A stretch of 28,777 bases of DNA, from positions 1 to 28,777 of the forward strand of contig JBKXSZ010000022.1 of the NCBI GenBank assembly GCA_047017005.1. Reading direction: 5' to 3'. This DNA is from JBKXSZ01 sp047017005 (GTDB lineage: Bacteria > Bacillota > Clostridia > TANB77 > CAG-508). Each line of letters starts with the position of its first letter. Within the stretch, counting starts at the first letter, position 1. The notes under the pieces are model-generated. The model saw only the letters and a program-made list of their open reading frames with translations, had not been told where the DNA came from and did no database searches. The translations under genes were made by a program, and so were the position numbers. Below are positions 14,669 to 23,137 of this stretch, piece by piece.

Positions 14669-14871
14669 TTAACCATCGTATGAAAATAGCTAATAATAGA
14701 AAAATTAAAAAGAAGATAAAGAAATTAAAGTATAAAAAGCAAAATCAATTAATAAAAAAGCAAAATGAATTAAAAAAAGAAAAATAGAAGAGAAAATAAA
14801 TAACGAATGAAAGATAATGTAAAAATAACTATTCGAAATACGACAGAATAAAGATAACAGGAGGAAAACAA

Positions 14872-15532
14872 ATGATAACATTCGAAGATATAAAGAAAAA
14901 TCCAGAAGTACAGGCATTAATAGAAGGAAGTCAAAGACAACTACAAGAACTTCGGATATACAGAACATTCTTTTCGCCATATTTCCATTGTATCAAATCG
15001 AGCTGCTCATATTTTAGAAGAATTAGGATATGACAAACATCGTATTGAATTAGCTAAAATAGCAGGATATTTACATGATATCGGAAATTGTGTAAATCGT
15101 AATGACCATGCACATTCAGGTGCAATATTAGCTTATCAAATCTTAAAAGAAATGGGAATGGACCTAAAAGACAGAACGGATATTATGATGGCAATAGGAA
15201 ATCATGATGAACAAACAGGAACAGCCGTTAGTGATATATCAGCTGCACTCATATTAGCAGATAAATCGGACGTACATCGTGATAGAGTAATTAATACAAA
15301 TATGTCTACATTTGGAAAACATGATAGAGTAAACTATGCTGTAACCAATGCAGTTCTTACTATTGATAGTAAAGATAGAAAAGCAATTTTGAATTTAACT
15401 GTTGATACTGATATTTGTCCAGTATTAGATTATTTTGAAATTTTTATGGATAGAACTATGATGAGTAAATATGCAGCAAAATATTTAAAAATTTGGTTTG
15501 AATTAATTATCAATGATACCAAACTGTTATAA
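14872..15532 (+). pseudogene. HD-domain phosphohydrolase of the Sec cluster, frameshifted
   Basis: From ATG 14872 (AGGAGG nine bases upstream) the frame reads MITFEDIKKNPEVQALIEGS, QRQLQEL and then derails. In the next frame from 14954 the protein continues GYTEHSFRHISIVSNRAAHI, LEELGYDKHRIELAKIAGYLHDIGN and runs to 15532. Removing one base at about 14953 restores a protein of about 219 residues. Metal-binding residues of the HD superfamily are visible: H in EHSFRH, the HD of YLHDIGN, the histidines of NDHAHSG and NHDE, and D of ADKSDVHRDR. Such proteins hydrolyse phosphate esters or nucleotides; the substrate is unknown. In Clostridia an HD protein is often found beside secD. No ribosome site precedes the later ATG at 15152. 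It is either broken or an assembly error. Confidence 0.75.
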
Positions 15533-15590
15533 AGAAAAATATAACAGAAGTATTCAGATAAAACAAACAAGATAAAAAGGAGGAAAAAAC

Positions 15591-17015
15591 GTGAAACACA
15601 CAAAAGCATTAAAAACGAGTGCAATCGTACTACTTATTATACTAATAACTATGATATCTTTTGTAGGTGTCTATACAAAAGATAAGAATCAGATGGTAAA
15701 TAGAATACCAGATTATCAATTAGGGAGAAATATTGAGGGAAAAAGATTAGTAAAAATAAATCCATCTGAGGCAACTCAATATGTCATTAAAGACAAAGAT
15801 GGAAAAGTAATAGAAACCGTAGCTTCTGCAGATGATTTAGAGCAAAAGGGATATACGGAAGATTCTTTAAAAGAAAAGGAATATACAAAAACAGAAGAAC
15901 CCGTTAATGCAAAAGAGAATTTGACACAAGAGAATTATGAATTTGTAAAATCGATTGTCGAAAAAAGATTAGCAGATGCTGGTTCAGATGATTATCTTGT
16001 AAGATTAGACAAAGAAACAGGAGATATTACAATAGAACTTGCAGAAGATTCTAAAACAGATATTATTATTAATAACCTAACCACCATTGGAAAACTAGAA
16101 TTAAAAGATGAACAAACGGGAGAAGTTTTATTAGACAATAACAGTATCAAAGAATGTAAAGTTGGATATGTAAATCAAAGTTCAACAAGTACAGGAACAT
16201 CTGTTGTATTACAAATCAAATTCAATAAAGAAGGGGCTAAGAAATTAGAAGAAATTAGTAAAAACTATACCAAGACAACAGATGAAGAAGGAAACGAAAC
16301 AGAAAAAGATGTAACTTTAAGTATAGATGGAAGTAAGATTGTAACCACCTATTTTAGTGAACCAATTACAGATGGAATATTACCACTAACAATGGGACAA
16401 TCTGCAACAGATGAAACAACGATTCAAAATAATGCTATTCAAGCAGGTAGTGTAGCAATGGTATTAAATAATGGAAAAATGCCAATTACTTATACAGTAG
16501 ACCAAAATGAATATATTGCCTCTAGTATTACAAAAGATATGTTAAAATTAGTAGCATATATAGCACTAGGAATTATTCTCGTAGGATCAGTTATATTTAT
16601 TATTCGCTATAAGAAAACTGGAATACTAGCAGCAATTTCGTATATTGGACTTATTGGTCTATTCTTACTTGTTATTCGTTATACAAACGTTATTCTTACC
16701 ATAGAAGGATTGTTTGGAACTGCAATGATAGCAATACTTGCATATATAGCAATGAATCAAATAGCGAAGAAAGTAAAAGAAAGCCGAGATAGAAAGGCAG
16801 ATAAAGAACAAATTAGCAAAGAAATCAAGGAAAACTTAACATCCTTCTTTATGGCAATAGTTCCAATTTGTATTGTTGTAATAGCCTTCTGTTTTATGAG
16901 ATGGACTCCACTTGCAAGCTTTGGAATGGTAATGTTCTGGGGATTCGTTATCATTGCTATATACAATATCCTAATAACGAAAACATTACTAAGTATACAA
17001 GCAGATGACGAATAG
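15591..17015 (+). CDS. secD: Protein translocase subunit SecD (short, divergent)
   Basis: Together with SecF it uses the proton or sodium motive force to help pull proteins through SecYEG. The start is GTG at 15591, with AAGGAGG seven bases upstream. 474 residues: one N-terminal TM helix (about 9-28), a large exported domain (SIVEKRLADAGSDDYLVRLD, ITIELAEDSKTDII, VVLQIKFNKEGAKKLEEIS, VTLSIDGSKIVTTYFSEPI) matching SecD P1, then five TM helices from about residue 315 (MLKLVAYIALGIILVGSVIF to the end). The membrane part is divergent from well-known SecD proteins. It is 11 bases upstream of secF. No yajC is nearby. The assignment rests on domain order, context and the secF neighbour. Confidence 0.88.
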   Translation: MKHTKALKTSAIVLLIILITMISFVGVYTKDKNQMVNRIPDYQLGRNIEGKRLVKINPSEATQYVIKDKDGKVIETVASADDLEQKGYTEDSLKEKEYTKTEEPVNAKENLTQENYEFVKSIVEKRLADAGSDDYLVRLDKETGDITIELAEDSKTDIIINNLTTIGKLELKDEQTGEVLLDNNSIKECKVGYVNQSSTSTGTSVVLQIKFNKEGAKKLEEISKNYTKTTDEEGNETEKDVTLSIDGSKIVTTYFSEPITDGILPLTMGQSATDETTIQNNAIQAGSVAMVLNNGKMPITYTVDQNEYIASSITKDMLKLVAYIALGIILVGSVIFIIRYKKTGILAAISYIGLIGLFLLVIRYTNVILTIEGLFGTAMIAILAYIAMNQIAKKVKESRDRKADKEQISKEIKENLTSFFMAIVPICIVVIAFCFMRWTPLASFGMVMFWGFVIIAIYNILITKTLLSIQADDE

Positions 17016-17026
17016 GAGGAAAGAAA

Positions 17027-17698
17027 ATGAAAAAAATATCAAATAAACAAAAAATTATATATGCAATCCTAGCAATTATTATCTTAGCAGGTATCGTTAT
17101 AACAGCAACAATGGGACTTAATTTTAGTATAGAATACGCAGAAAGCAAAAGAATTGAAATTGCTATTGGAAAAGAATTTGAAAGTATAGATATCAAACAA
17201 ATTGCAAAAGAAACTTTTGGAAATGTACCAATGAAAGTAGAAAAGGTAGAGCTTTTTGAGGATGTAGTAGCTATTACGGTAAAAGATGTAACAGATGAAC
17301 AATTAGAAACATTAAACAAAAAAATAAATGAGAAATATGGATTACAGCAAGAAAGCAAAGCCTTAAAGGTAACAAAAATGCCACATGCAAGAGGAAGAGA
17401 TTTAATCAGACCATATCTCGTTCCAATGGCAATTGCAACAGCTATTATTTTAGTATATCTTATGATACGTTTCTATTCTTTAGGAATAGGAAAAGTATTA
17501 GCAAAAACAATAGGAATTACAGTTTTAGCAGAACTTACTCTACTTAGCTTAATTGCTATTACTAGATTCCCTCTAAATAGCTTTGTTATTCCAATGGGAT
17601 TAGTGGTATATGTGGGAGCTCTTGCAATACTAACAGCTAATTTCGAAAGAAAATTAAGGACAAAAAAATTAGAAGAAAATAGTGATAAAAAGAAATAA
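17027..17698 (+). CDS. secF: Protein translocase subunit SecF (unusually short)
   Basis: Partner of SecD in assisting protein export at the membrane. The N-terminal helix and 'MGLNFSIEY' match the SecF entry motif (usually GLNFGIDF). A short exported domain follows (KRIEIAIGKEFESIDIKQIA, VEKVELFEDVVAITVKD). After 'RDLIRPYLVPMAIA' only about three TM helices remain (about residues 130-150, 158-180 and 185-206), where most SecF proteins have five after the exported domain and nearly 300 residues. The end is lysine-rich. AGGAGG lies eight bases before the ATG. A terminator closes the operon 65 bases on. The gene appears intact, so the reduction looks like lineage divergence rather than decay. 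Confidence 0.82.
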   Translation: MKKISNKQKIIYAILAIIILAGIVITATMGLNFSIEYAESKRIEIAIGKEFESIDIKQIAKETFGNVPMKVEKVELFEDVVAITVKDVTDEQLETLNKKINEKYGLQQESKALKVTKMPHARGRDLIRPYLVPMAIATAIILVYLMIRFYSLGIGKVLAKTIGITVLAELTLLSLIAITRFPLNSFVIPMGLVVYVGALAILTANFERKLRTKKLEENSDKKK

Positions 17699-17765
17699 AC
17701 AAAGTAGATGAAAAACATAAAAATAAAGTAAATAAAATAAAGAAAATTTAGAAAAAGAACAAAAC

Positions 17766-17806
17766 AAAACCAATCTTAATATAATATGTTAAGGTTGGTT
17801 TTATTT
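17766..17806 (+). terminator. secF terminator
   Basis: AAAACCAATCTTAA (17766-17779) pairs with TTAAGGTTGGTTTT (17789-17802) with one wobble, followed by ATTTTG. Confidence 0.85.
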
Positions 17807-17832
17807 TGCTGAAAAAGGAGGAAAAAGTAAGC

Positions 17833-18240
17833 ATGGATATAAGAAGACTAAAGGGAAAAGTAATAAGAAATATAAAAAGAACAATAGGCAATAATAGTGG
17901 ATACTTAGGTTCCTTCTTCAGACAGACAAAAGGCATAGAAGAAGTAAACTATTATCAAGCAATGCAAATATTAAGAAATGCTCCAAATAGTATATTAGTG
18001 GATGTGAGAAGTCCACAAGAATATAGAGAATTTCATTTGCAAGGAGCAATTAATATACCGTTATATGATATTACAAGTAGTAACATGAGAAAGGAAATTC
18101 CAAATAAAGAAACTACTATTATAACTTACTGTCAGATAGGAAAAAGAAGTAAAGAAGCAGCAACTAGATTATTAGATTTGGAATATTCTAATATATACTT
18201 GATAAAAGGTGGGTTGGAAGGAAATGATAAGTATTTTTAA
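17833..18240 (+). CDS. Rhodanese-like sulfurtransferase
   Basis: 135 residues from ATG 17833, which has AAGGAGG eleven bases upstream; the in-frame TTG at 17806 lies in the terminator and has no ribosome site. A basic N-terminus (RRLKGKVIRNIKRTIG) leads into a single rhodanese domain (about 40-135): ILVDVRSPQEYREFHLQGAI, NIPLYD, the active-site loop CQIGKRS with catalytic C100, and the C-terminal 'YLIKGGLEG'. Such proteins carry a persulfide on the cysteine and pass sulfur to acceptors. No sulfur-metabolism partner is next to it. It is a single-gene unit between two hairpins. Confidence 0.9.
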   Translation: MDIRRLKGKVIRNIKRTIGNNSGYLGSFFRQTKGIEEVNYYQAMQILRNAPNSILVDVRSPQEYREFHLQGAINIPLYDITSSNMRKEIPNKETTIITYCQIGKRSKEAATRLLDLEYSNIYLIKGGLEGNDKYF

Positions 18241-18256
18241 ATAAAATTAGAATAAA

Positions 18257-18285
18257 AGAAAGCATAAATTTTAATTATGCTTTCT
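18257..18285. terminator. Bidirectional terminator between rhodanese and ABC permease
   Basis: AGAAAGCATAA (18257-18267) pairs with TTATGCTTTCT (18275-18285). A-rich and T-rich flanks let it serve the rhodanese gene (+) and the converging ABC permease gene (-). Confidence 0.75.
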
Positions 18286-18323
18286 TCATAAAATCTAAAG
18301 TTATTATCGATTTATCTACTATC

Positions 18324-20003
18324 TTATATAATTTTATCGAATAAATAAGAAACAGAACCATGAATATATCGATCAAGGGCAAAAGCAATACCTCCTAAAA
18401 TAAGAAGTGTTATTAAAATTGCAATAGGAAGGGAAACAAAAGTAAATCCAAATCCCAAAATAACAAATAATAAAATAGCAAGCATTCCAAATGCTATAGT
18501 ATAGAACATATTCATATTTTGCTTTACAACCGCATACTCGGTATCCCATTCTAATTTTGGCCTTTTTAAATCTACAAGAATACCTAGGTAACAGTTTATT
18601 AAGTTTAATATATTAGCAATTACCCAAAGTATTACTAGAAATATAAAAGAAGCACTAAATAAAACTTTCATCGTAATAAGAACAAACAATATAGAAATAT
18701 TATTAAGCAAAAAGGCTGGTGCTACTTTGTACCATATTTGTTTATATAGTGGTACGGGAATGTATTTGCTAAAAACAGCATAACTTCCATCTCTCGAAAA
18801 TGCAGTAACCGTGATATAGGAAAACAACATAAAAAATTGAATAATTCCCATACAAACACAAAGAGTGATAGGTGAATGAATGAAGGGAGTAACTTCTTGT
18901 GTTAAGCTTGAAATGCTACCATTTGCATCACTACCAAGACCAGCTACGAAACATACTCCAAAAATGACAGGGAGTAGAATGGCTGGTAAAATACATTGCA
19001 TAAAGAAAATAGGATTTCGAAATAGCATCTTAAATTCCTTCATAATATAGGAATATGAAATGGAATGAGATTGAAATGCTTTATCAATATTTAGTTTTCT
19101 TTTTGTTTTTGTACCACCAGATAAACTTCCAATAGCACCTCTTAAATATAATTTTTGACCTAAGAAAATGAAGATAACATAGGAGACAACTGTAATAGTA
19201 AATAGTTTTAATAATCCCCAGAAAGCAGCTAAAAATGTTGTACTAGTTAATGCTTCAACAGAGGGTTCTATAGTAGGGAAATAAGAAGAGATGGTAGATA
19301 CCATACTATTTGCCTGCATTAAAGAAGCTAACATTTCTTCTTCTGACATTCCTTGTTGTTGTCCATTTATAAAGAAGAGTTGAATTCCTACTACAACGGC
19401 AATAATTATGAAGCTGGATACTAGTTGGAATTTGTCTTTATCACGAAATAGCTTTGAAAAACTCATGATAATCATCATAATAAAGCAAACGATAAGGCCT
19501 GGTAAGATAGGAAATAAAAGTAGCACGAAGATGGCAAATAAATAAAATAAGAAGCCAGCACCTGTTAAAATTCCATATAGTAGGATAGGGACAAGTCCAA
19601 ATAAGCATTCAATCATATATTCCGTAATAATAATGGTATTAAATTTTGCAACTAACAATTCCCATGGCTTTATTGGAAATGGTAAGACATGTTCTACATC
19701 TTTTGAAAAATAGAAAACATTAACACTGGTAAAAATCGTTTGAAAAATAACTAAAAACGCAATAGCAAGAAAGAAAATACCAATGAATAAAGTTTCTTGA
19801 TGTATACTCATAAAAGATTGAATCATACCAAAACTAATAAATCCAAAGATAGAGGCAATATATACAATAAGAATAATTGCTAAAAGGATACCTCCTATCT
19901 TAGCTCTTGTTTTTCTTTGTTTACCTTGGCGGGAAAAACCAAAGTTATTTTGATAGGAATTTTTTAAAAATGCTTTGGTAAGAGAAAAGATTTTATTATT
20001 CAT
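18324..20003 (-). CDS. ABC-2-type exporter permease
   Basis: 559 residues with about twelve hydrophobic segments, starting after a cytosolic lead of about 35 residues (SRQGKQRKTRAK). It resembles the large 'putative ABC exporter' permeases (PF16949-like) with the characteristic 'FYFSKDVEHVLPFPIKPWELLVAKF' region at about 92-117 and a second half beginning at SYSYIMKEFKMLFRNP. Its ATG (20001-20003) overlaps the last eight bases of the ATPase gene, so the two are translationally coupled. The cargo cannot be inferred; two-gene exporters of this form handle lipids, peptides or drugs. It ends at the bidirectional terminator. Confidence 0.85.
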   Translation of the reverse strand: MNNKIFSLTKAFLKNSYQNNFGFSRQGKQRKTRAKIGGILLAIILIVYIASIFGFISFGMIQSFMSIHQETLFIGIFFLAIAFLVIFQTIFTSVNVFYFSKDVEHVLPFPIKPWELLVAKFNTIIITEYMIECLFGLVPILLYGILTGAGFLFYLFAIFVLLLFPILPGLIVCFIMMIIMSFSKLFRDKDKFQLVSSFIIIAVVVGIQLFFINGQQQGMSEEEMLASLMQANSMVSTISSYFPTIEPSVEALTSTTFLAAFWGLLKLFTITVVSYVIFIFLGQKLYLRGAIGSLSGGTKTKRKLNIDKAFQSHSISYSYIMKEFKMLFRNPIFFMQCILPAILLPVIFGVCFVAGLGSDANGSISSLTQEVTPFIHSPITLCVCMGIIQFFMLFSYITVTAFSRDGSYAVFSKYIPVPLYKQIWYKVAPAFLLNNISILFVLITMKVLFSASFIFLVILWVIANILNLINCYLGILVDLKRPKLEWDTEYAVVKQNMNMFYTIAFGMLAILLFVILGFGFTFVSLPIAILITLLILGGIAFALDRYIHGSVSYLFDKII

Positions 20004-20721
20004 CTTCAGTAAGCTCCAAGAATAAATCTTCTAAGGAACCATTATCCTTCAAGCTTTTTTTCATTTCTTCGATGGTTCCCACAAATATTAATTTCCCTTT
20101 ATTAATAATTCCTATCCTATCACATAATTTTTCTGCAACCTCTAATACATGAGTAGAAAAAAATACACTATTTCCACTATTAGCATGTTTTCTCATCATT
20201 TGCTTTAAGTCATGAGAAGACTTAGGGTCTAACCCTGTCATTGGTTCATCTAAAATCCAATTCTTTGGATTATGAAGTAGGACACTTATAATAATAAGCT
20301 TTTGTCTCATACCATGAGAATAACTTTGCATTGGATTTTGAAGTACATCATAAATTTCAAACTGTTTTGCTAAGTTTTCAATTCTTTCTTTTCTTTCTGC
20401 AGATGGAATTTCATAGATATCTGCTACTAAATTTAGATACTCAATACCTTTTAGTTTCAAGAAAATATCGGGATTATCTGGAACAAATCCAAAATTTTTC
20501 TTAGCCTCTAATGGATCGTGTAAAATACTATGATTATCTACTAAAATGTCTCCTTTATCTGGATTTAAAATACCGGTAATCATTTTTATTGTAGTTGTTT
20601 TACCAGCACCATTAGGACCTAAGAATCCAAAAATTTCTCCGTCTTTTATTTCTAGGTCTAAATCGTCAACTGATTTTTTATCCTTTACATAGGATTTTGT
20701 AACATGCTTTATTTGTATCAT
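19996..20721 (-). CDS. ABC transporter ATP-binding protein
   Basis: 241 residues from the ATG at 20721-20719, chosen for AAAGGAGG eleven bases upstream; 36 earlier in-frame codons lack a ribosome site. Walker A is GPNGAGKTT, the signature is a variant YSHGMRQ in place of LSGGQ, Walker B is NWILDEPMTGLDP and the switch histidine is in STHVLEVAE. The variant signature and DEPMTGLDP are typical of ABC-2 exporter ATPases. It powers the permease encoded in the overlapping downstream gene. The C-terminus (DNGSLEDLFLELTEDE) is the usual 'LEDLFLELT' ending. Confidence 0.94.
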   Translation of the reverse strand: MIQIKHVTKSYVKDKKSVDDLDLEIKDGEIFGFLGPNGAGKTTTIKMITGILNPDKGDILVDNHSILHDPLEAKKNFGFVPDNPDIFLKLKGIEYLNLVADIYEIPSAERKERIENLAKQFEIYDVLQNPMQSYSHGMRQKLIIISVLLHNPKNWILDEPMTGLDPKSSHDLKQMMRKHANSGNSVFFSTHVLEVAEKLCDRIGIINKGKLIFVGTIEEMKKSLKDNGSLEDLFLELTEDE

Positions 20722-20755
20722 GTGTAAAATATCCTCCTTTACTTTTAATAGATAT

Positions 20756-20784
20756 ATTATATATCTGTTATATGGGAAATACAA
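20756..20784 (-). promoter_or_regulatory. Promoter of the ABC exporter operon
   Basis: On the minus strand, -35 TTGTAT (20784-20779) and -10 TATAAT (20761-20756) have a 17-base spacer, 35 bases before the ATPase start. Confidence 0.65.
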
Positions 20785-20894
20785 TATAAATTTATCACAG
20801 GTATGAATTGCAAACGAAGTACAGCCCAAAATTAAGCTTAATACAAGGAAATGCTACAATAAGAATAAAGACTTTTCTTTTTTTGAAATTCAAT

Positions 20895-20923
20895 TCGACA
20901 ATTTAGGAAAAAAATGGTATAAT
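20895..20923 (+). promoter_or_regulatory. Promoter TCGACA-N17-TATAAT of the 44-residue protein gene
   Basis: The -35 TCGACA (20895-20900) and perfect -10 TATAAT (20918-20923) have a 17-base spacer. The leader includes a hairpin AAGAGAG-AAAA-CTCTCTT (20932-20949). Confidence 0.6.
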
Positions 20924-20989
20924 ATCCAAAGAAGAGAGAAAACTCTCTTTAAAGTTTTAAGGTAGTTATATAAAAGGATGTGAAAACAC

Positions 20990-21124
20990 ATGAGAGAAAG
21001 AAGACGGACTAGCACTTTAATAGTATCACTTCTTCTAACTGCTATTTTCTATTTCTTCCTTTTTTTAATATCGATTCCATTGCTAATAATAAATGGGATA
21101 AGAAGGATTTGTGAAAAAGAGTAG
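20990..21124 (+). CDS. Small single-pass membrane protein, 44 residues
   Basis: Begins MRERRRTSTLIVSLLLTAIF and ends INGIRRICEKE. A basic N-terminus, one long hydrophobic stretch (about residues 10-34) with a proline, and a basic amphipathic end. AAGGA lies eleven bases upstream. It has its own promoter (20895-20923) and terminator (21156-21190), which supports it being real despite its size. It is divergent from the ABC exporter and converges on tyrS. I do not recognise the family; a toxin-like or membrane-regulatory peptide are both possible. Confidence 0.6.
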   Translation: MRERRRTSTLIVSLLLTAIFYFFLFLISIPLLIINGIRRICEKE

Positions 21125-21155
21125 AAAGGAAAAGTAGTAAAAAAGTATAACTATT

Positions 21156-21190
21156 AAAAAGAGAGATGGAGTTATTCCATCTCTCTTTTT
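21156..21190. terminator. Bidirectional terminator between the 44-residue gene and tyrS
   Basis: AAAAAGAGAGATGGA (21156-21170) pairs perfectly with TCCATCTCTCTTTTT (21176-21190) around GTTAT. It serves both converging genes. Confidence 0.9.
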
Positions 21191-21213
21191 ATAATTTCTC
21201 TTAGATAACTGCT

Positions 21214-22428
21214 CTATTTTTCTAATTTATGATATGCTTTCTTTCCTTTTTTTAAGATAGCATATCCATCTTTAAAATCAGAATCAGATAAAACATAATT
21301 AACATCCGTTATTTTTTTATCATTTAAAGAAATACCGCCTTGATTAATTAAAATTCTTGCTTGACCTTTAGAAGGAGCAAATCCTATTTCAATCATAGCA
21401 TCTAGAATAGACATATTTACATTTCCTATTTTAGTAGTAGGCATATTATCAAGAGCACCTTGTCCTTCGAAAAGGGCTTTGGCTGCTTCTTCTGCTTTTT
21501 TCGCTTCTTCTTCACCATGGATGATTTTAGTGATTTCGAAAGCAGCTACTTTTTTGGCTTCATTGATTCTTTCATCTTGATATGCACAAAGTTCATTTAC
21601 CTTCTCCATTGGTAAGAATGTAAGTAAAGATAAAACTGTTTTTACATCTTCATCTGCAATATTTCTCCAGTATTGGTAGAATTCATAAGGAGAAGTTTTC
21701 TCAGGGTCTAACCAAAGAGCACCTTTTTCTGTTTTACCCATTTTCTTTCCCTCTTTTGTGGTAAGAAGTTTGAAAGTTAAGCCATAAGAATCATCCATAC
21801 CAATTTTACGAATTAAATTAACACCACCAATGATATTAGACCATTGGTCGTTTCCACCCATTTCTAATTTACAACCATAGTGGTCATGTAAATACAGAAA
21901 ATCATAAGACTGCATTAGCATATATCCAAGCTCAAAGAATGTTAATCCTTTTTCCATTCTTTGTTTATAACATTCAGCAGCTAACATGGTATTGACAGAG
22001 AATAGGGAACCAATATCTCTCATAAAATCAACAAATTTTAAATCTAAAAGCCAATCTGCATTATTTACAATAATAGCAGCGTTTTCTCCTTCAAAAGTTA
22101 AAAAACGAGATAATTGCTTTTTAAAACATGCTACATTATGGTCAATTTCTTCACGAGACATCATTCTTCTCATATCGGTTTTTCCCGATGGGTCACCAAT
22201 AGTAGCAGTTCCGCCACCGATTAAGATAATTGGTTTATGTCCATTTTTTTGCATATGAGAAGCCACCATCATAGAAACAAAATGTCCTATATGAAGACTA
22301 TCTGCAGTAGGGTCAAAACCAATATAGAAAGGAACACTTTCCTTTTCAAATAATTCTTTAATTTCTTGTTCATGAGTCATTTGCTCAATGAATCCTCTTT
22401 CTTCTAGTACATCAAATACATTTGCCAA
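21214..22428 (-). CDS. tyrS: Tyrosyl-tRNA synthetase
   Basis: Charges tRNA-Tyr. 404 residues, full bacterial TyrS length. Class I signatures are HIGH (46-49) and KMGKT (229-233), the normal TyrS variant of KMSKS. The tyrosine-binding region GNDQWSNIIGG (192-202) is intact. A C-terminal S4 RNA-binding domain spans about residues 338-400 (GFAPSKGQARILINQGGISL). AAAGGAGG lies about eight bases before the ATG. Unlike ileS there is no T-box: the leader is short and starts at a simple promoter (22471-22499). Confidence 0.97.
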   Translation of the reverse strand: MANVFDVLEERGFIEQMTHEQEIKELFEKESVPFYIGFDPTADSLHIGHFVSMMVASHMQKNGHKPIILIGGGTATIGDPSGKTDMRRMMSREEIDHNVACFKKQLSRFLTFEGENAAIIVNNADWLLDLKFVDFMRDIGSLFSVNTMLAAECYKQRMEKGLTFFELGYMLMQSYDFLYLHDHYGCKLEMGGNDQWSNIIGGVNLIRKIGMDDSYGLTFKLLTTKEGKKMGKTEKGALWLDPEKTSPYEFYQYWRNIADEDVKTVLSLLTFLPMEKVNELCAYQDERINEAKKVAAFEITKIIHGEEEAKKAEEAAKALFEGQGALDNMPTTKIGNVNMSILDAMIEIGFAPSKGQARILINQGGISLNDKKITDVNYVLSDSDFKDGYAILKKGKKAYHKLEK

Positions 22429-22470
22429 ATTTTTTTCCTCCTTTATTTTTTCTATCCAAATTTAATACAT

Positions 22471-22499
22471 ACTATATCATAGAATACAAAAAATAACAA
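22471..22499 (-). promoter_or_regulatory. tyrS promoter TTGTTA-N17-TATAGT
   Basis: On the minus strand, -35 TTGTTA (22499-22494) and -10 TATAGT (22476-22471) have a 17-base spacer. It leaves a leader of about 35 bases with no room for a T-box. Confidence 0.55.
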
Positions 22500-22605
22500 A
22501 TTGCAAAATATATTTATATATTTCCTGCCATTTGTTATTTCCTTTGTTTTTAAGTACTTGCATAATATCTCTATCTAGAATATAAAAAATTAATCCTAGA
22601 AAAGT

Positions 22606-22875
22606 TTATAAATTTATATTTATATCATCTAGTCCTTTACTTTCTAATTTTTGAATATAGTCAGAAAGTTTTTGTCCAGATAGGTAACGATTAATATTTT
22701 TTACAGAAATACCGGTCTCGGCAGAAACTCTATCGATTGAATTAATAGAATAGTTTTGCTCTAAATATTGATTAAATTTAGACATTTCAAATTTATCTTT
22801 TGGATAGCATTTAACACATACATCATCCTCTGACATATAAAAGCAACCACAACGTGCACATTTTTTAAATTCCAT
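22606..22875 (-). CDS. Small zinc-finger/helix-turn-helix protein (YvyF-like)
   Basis: 89 residues from the ATG at 22875, with AGGAGG eight bases upstream. Two CxxC knuckles at the N-terminus (C6, C9, C20, C23) form a likely zinc ribbon. A helical part follows with an HTH-like stretch (SIDRVSAETGISVKNINRYL, about 49-68) and a polar tail. The layout recalls the YvyF/TIGR03826 'flagellar operon' proteins of Firmicutes, which have a zinc ribbon then an HTH, but no flagellar genes are near. It is divergent from perR. It probably binds nucleic acid or a protein partner; the function is unproved. Confidence 0.7.
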   Translation of the reverse strand: MEFKKCARCGCFYMSEDDVCVKCYPKDKFEMSKFNQYLEQNYSINSIDRVSAETGISVKNINRYLSGQKLSDYIQKLESKGLDDININL

Positions 22876-23071
22876 TTTTAACCTCCTAAAATGATAGCTA
22901 AGATGCCATTTTTTCTTTTGCAACATTTTTCCTTCTTGTTCGACAGTTATTGTATCATAAAAAAATGGAAAAGAAAAGAAGAAAGAAAAGATTTTATGAA
23001 GAATTGAAAAAGGGTAAATTGTAAAAGTATTAAATTGCAAACTAAACTGTAAAAAATTTGGGAAATAACTC

Positions 23072-23099
23072 TTGACAAATAATGTTTTTTGTATATAAT
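23072..23099 (+). promoter_or_regulatory. perR promoter TTGACA-N16-TATAAT
   Basis: A perfect -35 TTGACA (23072-23077) and perfect -10 TATAAT (23094-23099). It is overlapped by the operator at 23097-23121. Confidence 0.8.
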
Positions 23100-23121
23100 A
23101 ATGATAACAATTATCATTATT
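23097..23121. promoter_or_regulatory. Fur/Per-type operator over the perR promoter
   Basis: A perfect 11-bp inverted repeat AATAATGATAA-CAA-TTATCATTATT. Its core TGATAAC-A-ATTATCA (23102-23116) differs by one base from the Fur-type 7-1-7 box TGATAAT-N-ATTATCA, and has the G/C positions that separate it from the PerR-type box TTATAAT-N-ATTATAA. It covers the end of the -10 and the transcription start, fitting autorepression of perR and rubrerythrin. Confidence 0.85.
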
Positions 23122-23137
23122 TAAAAGGAAGATAAAA

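Noticed and set aside
15152..15532. A separate gene starting at ATG 15152
   Set aside because: No ribosome site; upstream sequence in the same frame is clear HD-domain coding sequence back to 14954, so this is the rest of a frameshifted gene.
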